Source: Stenotrophomonas maltophilia
GTDB taxonomy: Bacteria > Pseudomonadota > Gammaproteobacteria > Xanthomonadales > Xanthomonadaceae
Assembly (NCBI GenBank): GCA_002364755.1
Contig: DEZI01000003.1
Coordinates: 119,131 to 183,130 of the forward strand
Direction of reading: 5' to 3'
Length of the DNA: 64,000 nt
Shown here: positions 22,846 to 31,846 of the stretch, piece after piece
How positions within the stretch are numbered: the first letter of the stretch is position 1
How the letters are laid out: each line of letters begins with the position of its first letter
Made by a program: the position numbers and the translations under genes
Notes under the pieces: generated by a model
The model's input: only the letters and a program-made list of their open reading frames with translations
What the model was told of the DNA's origin: nothing
Databases searched by the model: none

Positions 22846-25311
22846 ATGACTACCAAAAAACCAAGCAAGGGCGGGAGCAAGTCCCGCAGCCAGGCCCCGA
22901 CCAAGGGCGCCAAGGCGGGCGCAGCCCGCACCACCAAGCCGGGCAAGCCGTTGCCGGGCTGGTTCCCCGAATTGAATGAAGGCGGTGCACCGCCGCGCGG
23001 CCGCAAGGGCCGCGGCATGGATGCCGCCCTACCGGGCCCGGCCCCGGGCCGCAGGCTGCCGCCGACCGGCAAGGTGATCGACGATCCGTATGCCGCCCGC
23101 GAGGCCGAGAAGTACGAACAGCCCATCGCCAGCCGCGAGGCCATCCTGGCCCTGCTGGAACGCTGCGAAGGGCCGCAGACCGCCGAAGAACTGGGCGCGC
23201 GCTTGGGCCTGACCGCAGCCGACCGTGCCGAGGCACTGTCGCGCCGGCTCGGCGCCATGGTCCGTGACGGCCAGCTTGTGCAGAACCGCCGCGGCGGCTT
23301 CGCGCCGATCCAGACCCTGAACCTGGTCACCGGCGTGGTGATCGCCAACCCGGAAGGGTTCGGCTTCCTGCGCCCGGTCGAGGGCGGCGACGACTTGTTC
23401 CTGCCGCCGTATGAAATGCGCAAGGTGATGCACGGCGACAAGGTGCTGGCCCGCGTGACCGGCATCGACCACCGTGGTCGCCGCGAAGGCAGCATCGCCC
23501 GCGTGCTCGAGCGCGGCATGACCCGCCTGATCGGGCGCTTCAGCATTGAAATGGGCATCAATTACGTGGTGCCCGATGACAAGCGCATCCAGCGCAACGT
23601 GCAGGTGCCGCCGGACCAGACCGGTGGCGCGCGCGATGGCCAGCTGGTGGTCTGCGAACTGACCCAGGCACCGGACAGCCGTCGCCCGCCGATCGGCCGC
23701 ATCATCGCCGTGCTCGGCGACAAGCTGACCGCGTCGCTGGTGGTGGAGACCGCCATCCACGGCCACGAACTGCCGTTCGAGTTCCCGCAGGAAGTGCTGG
23801 ACGAAGCCGCCTCGGTGCCGATGGTGGTCGAGCCGGCGATGATCGGCGACCGCGTCGACCTGCGCAGTACGCCGCTGGTGACCATCGATGGTGAGGATGC
23901 CAAGGACTTCGATGACGCGGTCTACTGCGAACCGAATGCCGATGGCTTCCGCCTGGTGGTGGCCATTGCCGATGTCTCCAACTACGTGCGCCCCGGCACG
24001 CCGCTGGACGAGGAAGCGCAGAAGCGCGCCACGTCGGTGTATTTCCCGGGCTTCGTGGTGCCGATGCTGCCGGAGACCCTGTCCAACGGCATCTGCTCGC
24101 TGATGCCCAAGGTCGACCGCATGTGCTTCGTCTGCGACATGCAGATCGACCGCGACGGCGTGGTCAGCCATTCGCGCTTCTACGAAGCGGTGATGAACTC
24201 GCACGCGCGCCTGACCTACACCCAGGTGTGGAAGGCGGTGGGCGAGGACGATGCCGATACCAAGGCCTGGATGGGCCCGCTGCTGCCGCAGGTGCAGCGC
24301 CTGCACCAGCTGTACAAGGTGCTGTCGAAGGCGCGTGCCAAGCGCGGCGCCATCGAGTTTGAAAGCAGCGAAGTGCGCTTCGTGCTGGACAACAGTGGCG
24401 AGGTGACCCAGGCCGGCATGCTGGTGCGCAACGACGCACACAAGCTGATTGAGGAATGCATGATCGCGGCCAACGTGGAGGCGGCCAAGTACCTGCTGTC
24501 GCGCCATGTGCCGGCCCCGTACCGCGTCCACGAGAAGCCGCCGGAGACCAAATTCGCCGACCTGCTGGAATTCCTCAAGGAGTTCAAGCTGAGCCTGCCA
24601 CCGTGGTCGAAGGTGCGCCCGGGCGACTACACCAAGCTGCTGAAGAAGATCCGCGATCGCCCTGATGCCACCTTGCTGGAATCGGTGCTGCTGCGCAGCC
24701 AGAGCCTGGCGGTCTACAGCCCGGACAACAATGGTCACTTCGGCCTGGCGCTGGAGGCGTACGCGCACTTCACCTCGCCGATCCGTCGTTATCCCGACCT
24801 GCTGGTGCACCGTGCGATCAAGCACGCGTTGTCCGGCAAGCCGCTGGACAAGTTCACCTACAACGCCCGCGAGATGGCTGCGCTGGCGCTGCAGTGTTCC
24901 GAGCGCGAGCGTCGTGCCGACGAGGCCGAACGTGAGGTCGATGAGCGCTACCGCGCCGCGTGGATGGAAAAGCACGTGGGCGGCCAGTTCGACGGTGTGA
25001 TCAGCGGCGTGACCAGCTTCGGCCTGTTCGTGGAGCTGGATGATTCCAAGGTGCAGGGCCTGGTCCACGTGACCCAGCTGCCGCAGGACTATTACAAGTT
25101 CGACGCCACCCGCAAGACGCTGACCGGCGAACGCCGCGGCAGCAGCTACCGGCTGGGCGACCGCGTGCGCATCCTGGTGCTGAAGGCGAGTATGGAAGAG
25201 CGCAAGATCGACTTCCGCCTGGTCGAGCACAAGGGCGAAGACGAGGGCGATGGCCTGCCGCCGCTGCCCGAACGTGGCAAGCCTTCCAAGCGCACGAAAA
25301 AGCAGTATTGA
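22846..25311 (+). CDS. rnr: Ribonuclease R
   Basis: A processive 3'-5' exoribonuclease of the RNB family that degrades structured RNA. The 821 residues hold a basic Lys/Gly-rich N-terminal tail, a winged-helix domain (about 100-155), two cold-shock domains, the RNB catalytic domain with TIDGEDAKDFDDAVYCE (metal-binding aspartates), an S1 domain (about 725-805) and a short basic C-terminus (KPSKRTKKQY). The start is the ATG at 22846; upstream in-frame codons run into the tRNA-Leu gene and are discounted. Confidence 0.95.
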   Translation: MTTKKPSKGGSKSRSQAPTKGAKAGAARTTKPGKPLPGWFPELNEGGAPPRGRKGRGMDAALPGPAPGRRLPPTGKVIDDPYAAREAEKYEQPIASREAILALLERCEGPQTAEELGARLGLTAADRAEALSRRLGAMVRDGQLVQNRRGGFAPIQTLNLVTGVVIANPEGFGFLRPVEGGDDLFLPPYEMRKVMHGDKVLARVTGIDHRGRREGSIARVLERGMTRLIGRFSIEMGINYVVPDDKRIQRNVQVPPDQTGGARDGQLVVCELTQAPDSRRPPIGRIIAVLGDKLTASLVVETAIHGHELPFEFPQEVLDEAASVPMVVEPAMIGDRVDLRSTPLVTIDGEDAKDFDDAVYCEPNADGFRLVVAIADVSNYVRPGTPLDEEAQKRATSVYFPGFVVPMLPETLSNGICSLMPKVDRMCFVCDMQIDRDGVVSHSRFYEAVMNSHARLTYTQVWKAVGEDDADTKAWMGPLLPQVQRLHQLYKVLSKARAKRGAIEFESSEVRFVLDNSGEVTQAGMLVRNDAHKLIEECMIAANVEAAKYLLSRHVPAPYRVHEKPPETKFADLLEFLKEFKLSLPPWSKVRPGDYTKLLKKIRDRPDATLLESVLLRSQSLAVYSPDNNGHFGLALEAYAHFTSPIRRYPDLLVHRAIKHALSGKPLDKFTYNAREMAALALQCSERERRADEAEREVDERYRAAWMEKHVGGQFDGVISGVTSFGLFVELDDSKVQGLVHVTQLPQDYYKFDATRKTLTGERRGSSYRLGDRVRILVLKASMEERKIDFRLVEHKGEDEGDGLPPLPERGKPSKRTKKQY

Positions 25312-25316
25312 AAGGT

Positions 25317-25410
25317 GTGCCGACCAACGGTCGGCACCTGCCGGACCCGGTAGGTGCCGACCTTGGTTGGCAGATTCCTCACCTGGTAGGTGCCAACCGT
25401 TGGTTGGCAC
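25317..25410. repeat. Cluster of three SMAG palindromes
   Basis: Copies at 25317-25337 (minus, degenerate), 25350-25373 (plus) and 25386-25410 (plus). The stem is GTGCCGACC/GGTCGGCAC in the first and GTGCCAACC/GGTTGGCAC in the third: a compensated change that supports selection for pairing. Confidence 0.85.
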
Positions 25411-25428
25411 GACGTTTCGGAGGATCGC

Positions 25429-25923
25429 ATGCAAGGCCAACCCGAGTACCGCGGCGGCTGCCAGTGCGGCGCCATCCGCTTCGAGGCGCGCGGCGCCCTC
25501 ACTGACAGCTCGATCTGCCACTGCCGTATGTGCCAGAAGGCCTTCGGCGCTTACTACGCGCCGCTGGTCTCGGTGCGCGGCGCGCAATTCAGCTGGACCC
25601 GCGGCCAGCCGCGCTATTTCCAGTCCTCCAACGTGGTCCGCCGTGGTTTCTGCGGCGACTGCGGCACCCCGCTGACCTACGAGGCCCCGGACGGCATGGC
25701 CGTGGCCGCCGGCGCCTTCGACGAACCCGAGCGCCTGCCGCCGACCCTGCAGTACGGCATGGAGCGCAAGCTGCCCTTCGTGGATGGCCTGGGCCTGCTG
25801 CCCGGCCGCCGCACCGAGAACGATGTGGCCGCGCTGGAGTTCCTGGCCACGATCGTGTCCCACCAGCACCCCGACCACGACACCCCGCACTGGCCGCCGC
25901 GCAGCCGTTCAGCCGAAGGATGA
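25429..25923 (+). CDS. GFA (glutathione-dependent formaldehyde-activating) family zinc protein
   Basis: A 164-residue protein with the zinc ligand pattern of the GFA/CENP-V fold: GGCQCGAIRF, then CHCRMCQKAFG, then FCGDCGTPL. Most members of this family have no proven formaldehyde activity, so function is open. The ATG at 25429 follows a strong GGAGGA. It is bracketed by SMAG repeats and appears to be a single-gene unit. Confidence 0.88.
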   Translation: MQGQPEYRGGCQCGAIRFEARGALTDSSICHCRMCQKAFGAYYAPLVSVRGAQFSWTRGQPRYFQSSNVVRRGFCGDCGTPLTYEAPDGMAVAAGAFDEPERLPPTLQYGMERKLPFVDGLGLLPGRRTENDVAALEFLATIVSHQHPDHDTPHWPPRSRSAEG

Positions 25924-25930
25924 ACGGCGG

Positions 25931-25983
25931 GTAGCGCCGGGCCATGCCCGGCGAAGGCGTGCGGACCAACGGTCCGCACCCAC
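25931..25983. repeat. Two SMAG palindromes before rlmB
   Basis: A GTAG copy at 25931-25953 (stem CGCCGGGC/GCCCGGCG) and a GTGG copy on the minus strand at 25959-25983 (stem GTGCGGACC/GGTCCGCAC). Confidence 0.85.
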
Positions 25984-26070
25984 CAACCAAGGGGCCATGC
26001 CCGGCGAGCGCGCAGCGCGGCCGCCGCCGATGCTCTACCATAGCCACCCCCTTTCCGGTTCGGCCCCCGC

Positions 26071-26814
26071 ATGAGCAAGAACAGCCAGTGGATCGTCGGC
26101 GTCAACGCCGTCGCCTCCTCCATCGAGAACGACGCCGACAACGTCCGCGAAGTGCTGGTCGAGGCCGGTGCGAAGAACCCGCGCCTGGTCGAAATCGAGG
26201 AAAACGCCCGCCGCAAGGGCATCGACGTGCGCAAGGTCAACAGCCAGGCGCTGGACGGTGTCGGCGGTTCGGTGCGCCACCAGGGCGTGGCTGCGCGCTA
26301 TGCCGCGGCCCGCACCTACAGCGAGAACGAGCTGGAAGGCCTGGTCACCGCTGCCGAGGGCAAGGCCCTGCTGCTGGTGCTGGACGAGGTGCAGGACCCG
26401 CACAACCTGGGCGCCTGCCTGCGTTCGGCCGCTGCCGCCGGTGCCACCGCGGTGATCATTCCCAAGGACAAGTCGGCCACGGTCAACGCCACCGTACGCA
26501 AGACCTCGGCCGGCGCCGCCGACCTCATCCCGGTGGTGGCGGTGACCAACCTGTCGCGCTGCCTGAAGGACCTGCAGAAGCAGGGCGTGTGGATCTACGG
26601 CCTGGCCGGTGAAGCCACCGCGTCGCTCTACCAGCTGGACCTGAAGGGCAACATCGCCCTGGTGCTGGGCGGCGAAGCCGACGGCCTGCGCCGCTTGACC
26701 CGCGAGAACTGCGATGGCCTGGTCAAGATCCCGATGCCGGGCGAGATCGAGAGCCTGAACGTCTCCGTCGCCGCCGGCGTCAGCCTGTTCGAGGCCGTGC
26801 GCCAGCGCGGTTGA
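26071..26814 (+). CDS. rlmB: 23S rRNA (guanosine-2'-O)-methyltransferase RlmB
   Basis: A SPOUT-class (TrmH family) methyltransferase that modifies G2251 of 23S rRNA. The N-terminal substrate-binding domain begins GVNAVASSIEND; the knotted catalytic domain shows DPHNLGACLRSAAAAGATAV, LVLGGEADGLRRL and PMPGEIESLNVSVAAGVSLFE. Length of 247 residues matches E. coli. It is followed by a GGGGTC palindrome with a T-rich tail that may end the transcript. Confidence 0.95.
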   Translation: MSKNSQWIVGVNAVASSIENDADNVREVLVEAGAKNPRLVEIEENARRKGIDVRKVNSQALDGVGGSVRHQGVAARYAAARTYSENELEGLVTAAEGKALLLVLDEVQDPHNLGACLRSAAAAGATAVIIPKDKSATVNATVRKTSAGAADLIPVVAVTNLSRCLKDLQKQGVWIYGLAGEATASLYQLDLKGNIALVLGGEADGLRRLTRENCDGLVKIPMPGEIESLNVSVAAGVSLFEAVRQRG

Positions 26815-26834
26815 TCCGACGGTACGACGTGATC

Positions 26835-26882
26835 GGGGTCAGATTCCTCTCCAACAGGAGAAGAGATCTGACCCCTCTTTTT
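26835..26882 (+). terminator. GGGGTC/GACCCC palindrome acting as a probable rlmB terminator
   Basis: Outer arms GGGGTCAGA/TCTGACCCC with inner pairing TCCTCTCC/GGAGAAGA-like, followed directly by TCTTTTTCT. It belongs to the dispersed GGGGTC family but here carries a T tract. Confidence 0.65.
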
Positions 26883-26897
26883 CTAATCAGAAAAATC

Positions 26898-26971
26898 GTG
26901 TCGGCCAAGGTCGACACCTACCAGAGCAGAACCAGGGTCAGGGCCTTTGCCGACCAACGGTCAGCACCCAC
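26898..26971 (-). repeat. Two SMAG palindromes upstream of the multi-stem element
   Basis: Minus-strand copies at 26898-26921 (GTAGGTGTCGACC form) and 26948-26971 (GTGGGTGCTGACC form). The second abuts the multi-stem repeat, as it does at the other two copies of that repeat. Confidence 0.8.
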
Positions 26972-26986
26972 CATCAGCACGAGATT

Positions 26987-27201
26987 CCGACAGATCGCGG
27001 AAGTCTGTCGGGGGCGGGGTGGGTCCGGTTGAGGGGGTGTGAGCGCCACGGATGGCGCGACCAAGCCCCCATGGAAGGGTTTACGGCGTCCCCCTCGACC
27101 GGACCCACCCCGCCGTCCCACGGAATGCAGGCTTTTGACGTTGCCGTTGATGTTGACGTTGACGTTGATGTTGTTTCGGCAGGTGCGGGGCGCAGCCCCG
27201 C
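26987..27201. repeat. Multi-stem structured repeat, copy 1
   Basis: In order: hairpin CCGACAG/CTGTCGG (26987-27011); a 25-pair outer stem 27013-27037 with 27090-27114; inside it hairpin GCGCCA-CGGA-TGGCGC (27043-27058) and the conserved stretch GACCAAGCCCCCATGGA; then a GTTGAY hexamer repeat (27140-27173); then hairpin GCGGGGC-GCA-GCCCCGC (27185-27201). That hairpin ends six bases from the stop codon of the minus-strand gene at 27208. Copies lie at 54036 and 63765. No gene is seen in this 390-base gap. Confidence 0.8.
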
Positions 27202-27207
27202 ATCGCC

Positions 27208-28647
27208 TTACCCCGCGCTGCCGCCCAGCGCCTTGAACAGGGTCACGTCGTTGTTCAGCTGGCTCTGCCGCACGCGCGCCAGTGACAGCTCGGCATCGCG
27301 CCGGGTCTGCTGTGCTTCCAGCCAGGTACGCAGGTCGGTAGCACCCACCCGGTAGCGCACTTCCTGCGCGCGCTCCACTTCCACGGCCTGGTCATACGAT
27401 GCCTGCGAAGCGGCCACCTGGCGCGCCAGCTGCTCGCGCGCCGACAGCGCGTTGTCTACTTCCGAAAGCGCGGTGTACAGCGTCTTGCGGAAGTTGGTCG
27501 CGGCAATCTGGTAGGCGGTACCGGCGATGTCGGTGTCCAGCTGCGCACGCTGCAGGTTGAGGAAGGGCAGCGACAGGCCGGCGCCCAGGGTGGCCACCGG
27601 GTTGCGCAGCACATCCCCCAGTGAGGTCGCACTGGAGCCGAGGCTGCCGGTCAGGCTCAGTGCCGGGTAGTACTGGGTGGCGGTCACCTTGATGGTCTTC
27701 AGACTGTTGCGCAGGCGCAGCTCAGCCGCGCGCAGGTCGGGGCGGCGGCCCAGCAGGTCGGCCGGCAGGCCTTCGTCGATGCCGGGGCTACGGGCGGCCT
27801 GCAGGTTCTGCGGCTCATCTTGTTGCGGCCACGGCGTGCCATCCAGCAGCACCGTCAGCGCATTGCGGACTTCCACCCGCTGCTGTTCCAGCGCGCTCTG
27901 CGCCGAGCGCTGCGATTCCAGGTTCTGCAGGGCCTGGCGCACTTCCAGCCGCGAGACGGCACCGGCGTCGAAGCGGGCCTGCACCAGGTCGCGGGTACGC
28001 TCCAGGCGCTGCAGGTTGGCCTCGCCGCTGGCGATGGATTGGTTGAGGTAGGCCAGCGTCCAGTACTGGCTGATCGTGTCACCGATCACCAGCAGGGCGG
28101 TGTTCTGCCGGTCCTCCTCGCTGGCCTGGGCTTCCCAGCGGGCGATGTCGCGCGCGGTACGCAGGCGGCCCCACAGGTCCACTTCCCACGACAGCGACAC
28201 GCCGGTGGAATAGCCACGGCTCCAGTCGGCGGCCTGGTCGATGGGACGGCTGCCGCTGGCGCTGACCCCGGACGAGGATGGCTGGGGCCACAGCGCGTTG
28301 CTGGCCAGGCCGGCCTGCAGGCGGGCGCGCTGCACGGCCAGGCCGGCGGCACCGAGGTCGCTGTTGGCGTCCAGGGCCTGCGCCACCAGACGGTCCAGAC
28401 GCTCGTCACCGAAGCCGGTCCACCAGGTGTCCTGGCGGACGTCGCGGCCCGGGGTGTCCAGGCTGCTGCGCGGGTCATCGGTAGGCGCGTTGAGGGTGGC
28501 ATCGCCACGGCCATAGGTCGCGGCAACGGCTGGGTCTTCGGTCGGGTAGCGGCCCACCGAGGCGCAGCCGGACAGGGCGAGCAGGACCGCGCCGGCCAGC
28601 AGCACGCGCGAAGGGGCAGGGGAGGTCAGTCGGGTCATCATTTTCAT
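27208..28647 (-). CDS. macC: Outer-membrane efflux lipoprotein of the MacABC pump
   Basis: A 479-residue NodT/TolC-family channel with a lipoprotein signal (LLAGAVLLALSGCAS). OEP motifs include DTWWTGFGDERLDRLV, LLGRRPDLRAAELRLRNSL and EVRYRVGATDLRTWLEAQ. The ATG overlaps the macB TGA as ATGA. A macABC operon with its own outer-membrane component is known in S. maltophilia, where it contributes to drug, oxidative and envelope stress tolerance and biofilm formation. Confidence 0.9.
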   Translation of the reverse strand: MKMMTRLTSPAPSRVLLAGAVLLALSGCASVGRYPTEDPAVAATYGRGDATLNAPTDDPRSSLDTPGRDVRQDTWWTGFGDERLDRLVAQALDANSDLGAAGLAVQRARLQAGLASNALWPQPSSSGVSASGSRPIDQAADWSRGYSTGVSLSWEVDLWGRLRTARDIARWEAQASEEDRQNTALLVIGDTISQYWTLAYLNQSIASGEANLQRLERTRDLVQARFDAGAVSRLEVRQALQNLESQRSAQSALEQQRVEVRNALTVLLDGTPWPQQDEPQNLQAARSPGIDEGLPADLLGRRPDLRAAELRLRNSLKTIKVTATQYYPALSLTGSLGSSATSLGDVLRNPVATLGAGLSLPFLNLQRAQLDTDIAGTAYQIAATNFRKTLYTALSEVDNALSAREQLARQVAASQASYDQAVEVERAQEVRYRVGATDLRTWLEAQQTRRDAELSLARVRQSQLNNDVTLFKALGGSAG

Positions 28648-30602
28648 TCGCGGGCCAGGGCCTCCACCGGGTCGAGCTGGGCGGCATTGCGTGCCGGCAG
28701 GAATCCAAACGCCACGCCGATCAGGGTCGAACAGGCAAACGCGGCGATGATCGAGGCGGTCGAGAACACCACCTGGAAATTGCTGGAGAAGTGGCCGATC
28801 AGCACGCCCAGCAGCAGCGCCAGGCCGATGCCGAGCAGGCCGCCGATCAGGCACACCAGCACCGCTTCGATCAGGAACTGCTGGCGGATGTCGCTCTGCC
28901 GTGCACCCACGGCCATGCGCACGCCGATCTCGCGGGTGCGTTCGGTCACCGACACCAGCATGATGTTCATCACGCCGATGCCGCCGACCAGCAGAGCGAT
29001 GGCAGCGATGGCGCCGATCAGCAGGGTCATCGTGCGTGTGGTCTGCTCGATGGTCTCGCGGATCTCGGCGCTGTTGCTGAGGAAGAAATCCTCGGTGCCG
29101 TGGCGCAGGGTCAGCAGCCGGGTGATGGCCTCCTGCGCGGCATCCATCGGTGTTTCATCGTTGACGCGCACGGTGATGCTGGAGACGTAGCTCTGCCCCA
29201 GCATGCGCGACATCACCGTGGTGTACGGCACGAACACGCCCAGGCTGGTGCTGCCACCGAAGCCGAAGCTCTGCTTCTTGGCCACGCCGACCACGCGCAC
29301 CGGCACGTTGCCGAGCAGGATCACCTGGCCGATCGGGTCGCTGTCGGGGAAGAACTGGGTCTTCGTGTTCTCGTCGATCACGCCCACCTGCGCCAGGCCG
29401 CGGATCGCATCGGTGTCGAAGAAGCTGCCGTCGAGCAGGGTCACGCCCTTCACCCGGAAATACTGCTCGCCGACGCCGCTGATCTGTGCCGTCGCCGACT
29501 GGTTGCGGTAGCGCGCGGTCACCGAGGTCGACACGCTGGGCGTGGCGCTGTCCACGTAGCTCTGCTGCGACAGCGCATCGGCGTCGGTGGCCTTCAGCGT
29601 CTGCACGCGCGCCGAGCGCATGTCACCAAAACCGCGGCCGGGGTAGACATCGATGGTGTTGGTGCCCAGCGCGCTGATGTTCTGCAGGATCTGCTGCTGC
29701 GAACCGTTGCCCAGCGCCACCACCGATACCACCGAGGCGATGCCGATGATGATGCCGAGCATGGTCAGGAAGGTGCGCAGGCGATGGGCGTTCATCGCCA
29801 GCAGCGCCATCCGGAACGCTTCGGTGAAGCGGTCGCGGGCCGCGCGCCAGCTGCTGCCATGGGCGACGTCGGCGCTGGGCTGGCGTTGCGCACGGTAGTC
29901 AGGCGCCTTCGGATTGGCGCGGTCGGCGATGATCTCGCCGTCGCGGATCTCGATGATGCGCTGGGCGTGCTCGGCCACGCTCATGTCGTGGGTGACGATG
30001 ATGATGGTGTGGCCTTCGGCATGCAGCTCGCCGAGGATGGCCATCACTTCCTCACCGGATTTCGTGTCCAGCGCGCCGGTCGGTTCGTCGGCGAGGATCA
30101 CCTCGCCGCCGTTCATCAGGGCGCGGGCGATCGACACGCGCTGCTGCTGGCCGCCGGACAGCTGGCCCGGCTTGTGGTGCATGCGGTCGTGCAGGCCCAG
30201 CCGCTGCAGCAGCTGCTCGGCGCGCGCGTTGCGGGTCGGCCCGGGGCTGCCGGCATATACCGCCGGCACTTCGACGTTGCCACGTGCATCGAGGTCGCCC
30301 AGCAGGTGGTAGCGCTGGAAGATGAAACCGAAATGGCCACGGCGAAGTTCGGCCAGCTCGTCCGGCTCCATCTTTCCGGTTTCGCGTCCGGCCACCTGGT
30401 AGCTGCCGCGCGTCGGGCGGTCCAGGCAGCCGAGGATGTTCATCAGCGTCGATTTGCCCGAGCCGGACTGGCCGACGATGGCCACCATCTCGCCGGCATG
30501 GATGTCCAGATTGACGTCGCGCAGCACGGCGATGACATCCTCGCCGGCCGGAAACTCGCGGCGCAGGTCACGCAGGCGCAGCAGAGGCGCCTTCGTGCTC
30601 AT
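28644..30602 (-). CDS. macB: MacB-type ABC transporter (ATPase-permease)
   Basis: A 652-residue fusion of an N-terminal ATPase (Walker A GQSGSGKST, signature LSGGQQQRVS, Walker B EVILADEPTGALD) and a C-terminal MacB permease with four membrane helices and a large periplasmic domain (about 300-540). This mechanotransmission-type transporter moves substrates from the periplasm through the adaptor and channel. It overlaps macA by four bases. Confidence 0.96.
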   Translation of the reverse strand: MSTKAPLLRLRDLRREFPAGEDVIAVLRDVNLDIHAGEMVAIVGQSGSGKSTLMNILGCLDRPTRGSYQVAGRETGKMEPDELAELRRGHFGFIFQRYHLLGDLDARGNVEVPAVYAGSPGPTRNARAEQLLQRLGLHDRMHHKPGQLSGGQQQRVSIARALMNGGEVILADEPTGALDTKSGEEVMAILGELHAEGHTIIIVTHDMSVAEHAQRIIEIRDGEIIADRANPKAPDYRAQRQPSADVAHGSSWRAARDRFTEAFRMALLAMNAHRLRTFLTMLGIIIGIASVVSVVALGNGSQQQILQNISALGTNTIDVYPGRGFGDMRSARVQTLKATDADALSQQSYVDSATPSVSTSVTARYRNQSATAQISGVGEQYFRVKGVTLLDGSFFDTDAIRGLAQVGVIDENTKTQFFPDSDPIGQVILLGNVPVRVVGVAKKQSFGFGGSTSLGVFVPYTTVMSRMLGQSYVSSITVRVNDETPMDAAQEAITRLLTLRHGTEDFFLSNSAEIRETIEQTTRTMTLLIGAIAAIALLVGGIGVMNIMLVSVTERTREIGVRMAVGARQSDIRQQFLIEAVLVCLIGGLLGIGLALLLGVLIGHFSSNFQVVFSTASIIAAFACSTLIGVAFGFLPARNAAQLDPVEALARE

Positions 30603-31846
30603 CGGCGCGGGCCCATGCCACCGGGCGGGCCCATGCGCATCGCGCCGCTGCCGCGGTTGCCGGTGCCGCTGCCGGCTGCGGCCGCACCGCCTTCTCCGAC
30701 CACCACGCGCTCGCCTTCCTTCAACCCGGACAGGATCTGCACGGAGGCACCGTTGTTGATCCCGACCTTGACCTTGCGCGGCTGCGGCTGGCCCTGTTCG
30801 TTGACCACGCGCACCACGCGCTCGCCGTCACGCGTCTTCGGGCCCAGGGCCACGGCCGGTACCAGCAGCGCGCCCTTGGCCTGCTGCAGCAGCACCGAGA
30901 CCTGCGCGGTCATGTCGATGCGCAGGGTGCCATCGGGGTTTTCCACGTCGAACAGCGCGTTGTAGTAGACCGCGCTGCTGGAACTGGAGCTGGACGAACT
31001 GCTGGAACTGGACGAGCTTTCGTTGGCGATGGACGACGGCGCCGGATTGATCTGGCGCAGCGTGGCGTGGTACTTGCGGTCGGGGTCGCCCAGGGTGGTG
31101 AAGTACACCGGCATGCCGGCCTTGATCTTGACCACGTCTGCTTCGGAGACCTCGGCATTGACGGTGACCACGTCCAGGCGCGCCAGCATGACGATGGTCG
31201 GCGCGGTCTGGTTGGCGTTCACCGTGCGGCCTTCCTCGGCCACCACCGCCACCACGGTGCCGTCCATCGGTGCGGTGATGCGGGTGTAGGCCAGGTTGGC
31301 GCGGGCAGTACCCAGCTCGGTCTCGCGGCCCTTGATCTGCGCCTCGTACGACTGCAGCTGGGCGCGGGCGGTCTTCAGCGTGGCTTCGGCGGCATCGTAT
31401 TCCTGGCGCGAGGTCGCCTCGGCGGCCAGCATTTCCTTCTGCCGGGCGAAGTCCAGCTCGGCCTGGCGCAGGCTGGCCTGCTGCACGGCACGCTGGGCGA
31501 TCACCTGGTCCAGCGAGGCCTGAGCGTTGAGCACCTGGTTCTGCTGGGTGGTGGCGTCGATCTCGGCGATCAGGTCGCCTTCCTTCACCGTGTCGCCCAG
31601 CTGCACCTTCAGCGATTTGATCTGGCCCGAGGCCTGTGCGCCGACGCTGACCAGCTTGTAGGCATCGATCACGCCGGTGGCTTCCACCGTCTGTTCGATG
31701 TCGCCGCGGCTGACCGGACTGGTGGCCAGGGCCGGGACGGCGGGCTTGCGCAGCAGCCACCAGGCGCACGCGGCAGCAATGACGACAAGCAGGACAATCA
31801 CGATCAGACGACCCCGGCGGGTCGCGGGCAACAGGCGGGAGATCAC
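30599..31846 (-). CDS. macA: MacA periplasmic adaptor with a 15-serine tract
   Basis: A membrane-fusion protein of 415 residues with an N-terminal anchor (LIVIVLLVVIAAACAWWLL), split lipoyl domain and alpha hairpin, and the MacA-type VNAEVSEADVVKIKAGMPVY region. Unusually, 15 consecutive serines (encoded at 30974-31018) follow SSIANE in the beta-barrel region. The codons are a mixture of AGC, AGT, TCC and TCG, not one repeated triplet. The C-terminus is Gly/Pro/Arg-rich. The start is a GTG at 31846 with no strong ribosome binding site. Confidence 0.92.
   Translation of the reverse strand: MISRLLPATRRGRLIVIVLLVVIAAACAWWLLRKPAVPALATSPVSRGDIEQTVEATGVIDAYKLVSVGAQASGQIKSLKVQLGDTVKEGDLIAEIDATTQQNQVLNAQASLDQVIAQRAVQQASLRQAELDFARQKEMLAAEATSRQEYDAAEATLKTARAQLQSYEAQIKGRETELGTARANLAYTRITAPMDGTVVAVVAEEGRTVNANQTAPTIVMLARLDVVTVNAEVSEADVVKIKAGMPVYFTTLGDPDRKYHATLRQINPAPSSIANESSSSSSSSSSSSSSSAVYYNALFDVENPDGTLRIDMTAQVSVLLQQAKGALLVPAVALGPKTRDGERVVRVVNEQGQPQPRKVKVGINNGASVQILSGLKEGERVVVGEGGAAAAGSGTGNRGSGAMRMGPPGGMGPRR

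Noticed and set aside
23029..25890. A 953-codon minus-strand frame opposite rnr
   Set aside because: Same shadow effect; composition is His/Gln/Ala-rich and the RNase R frame is unmistakable.
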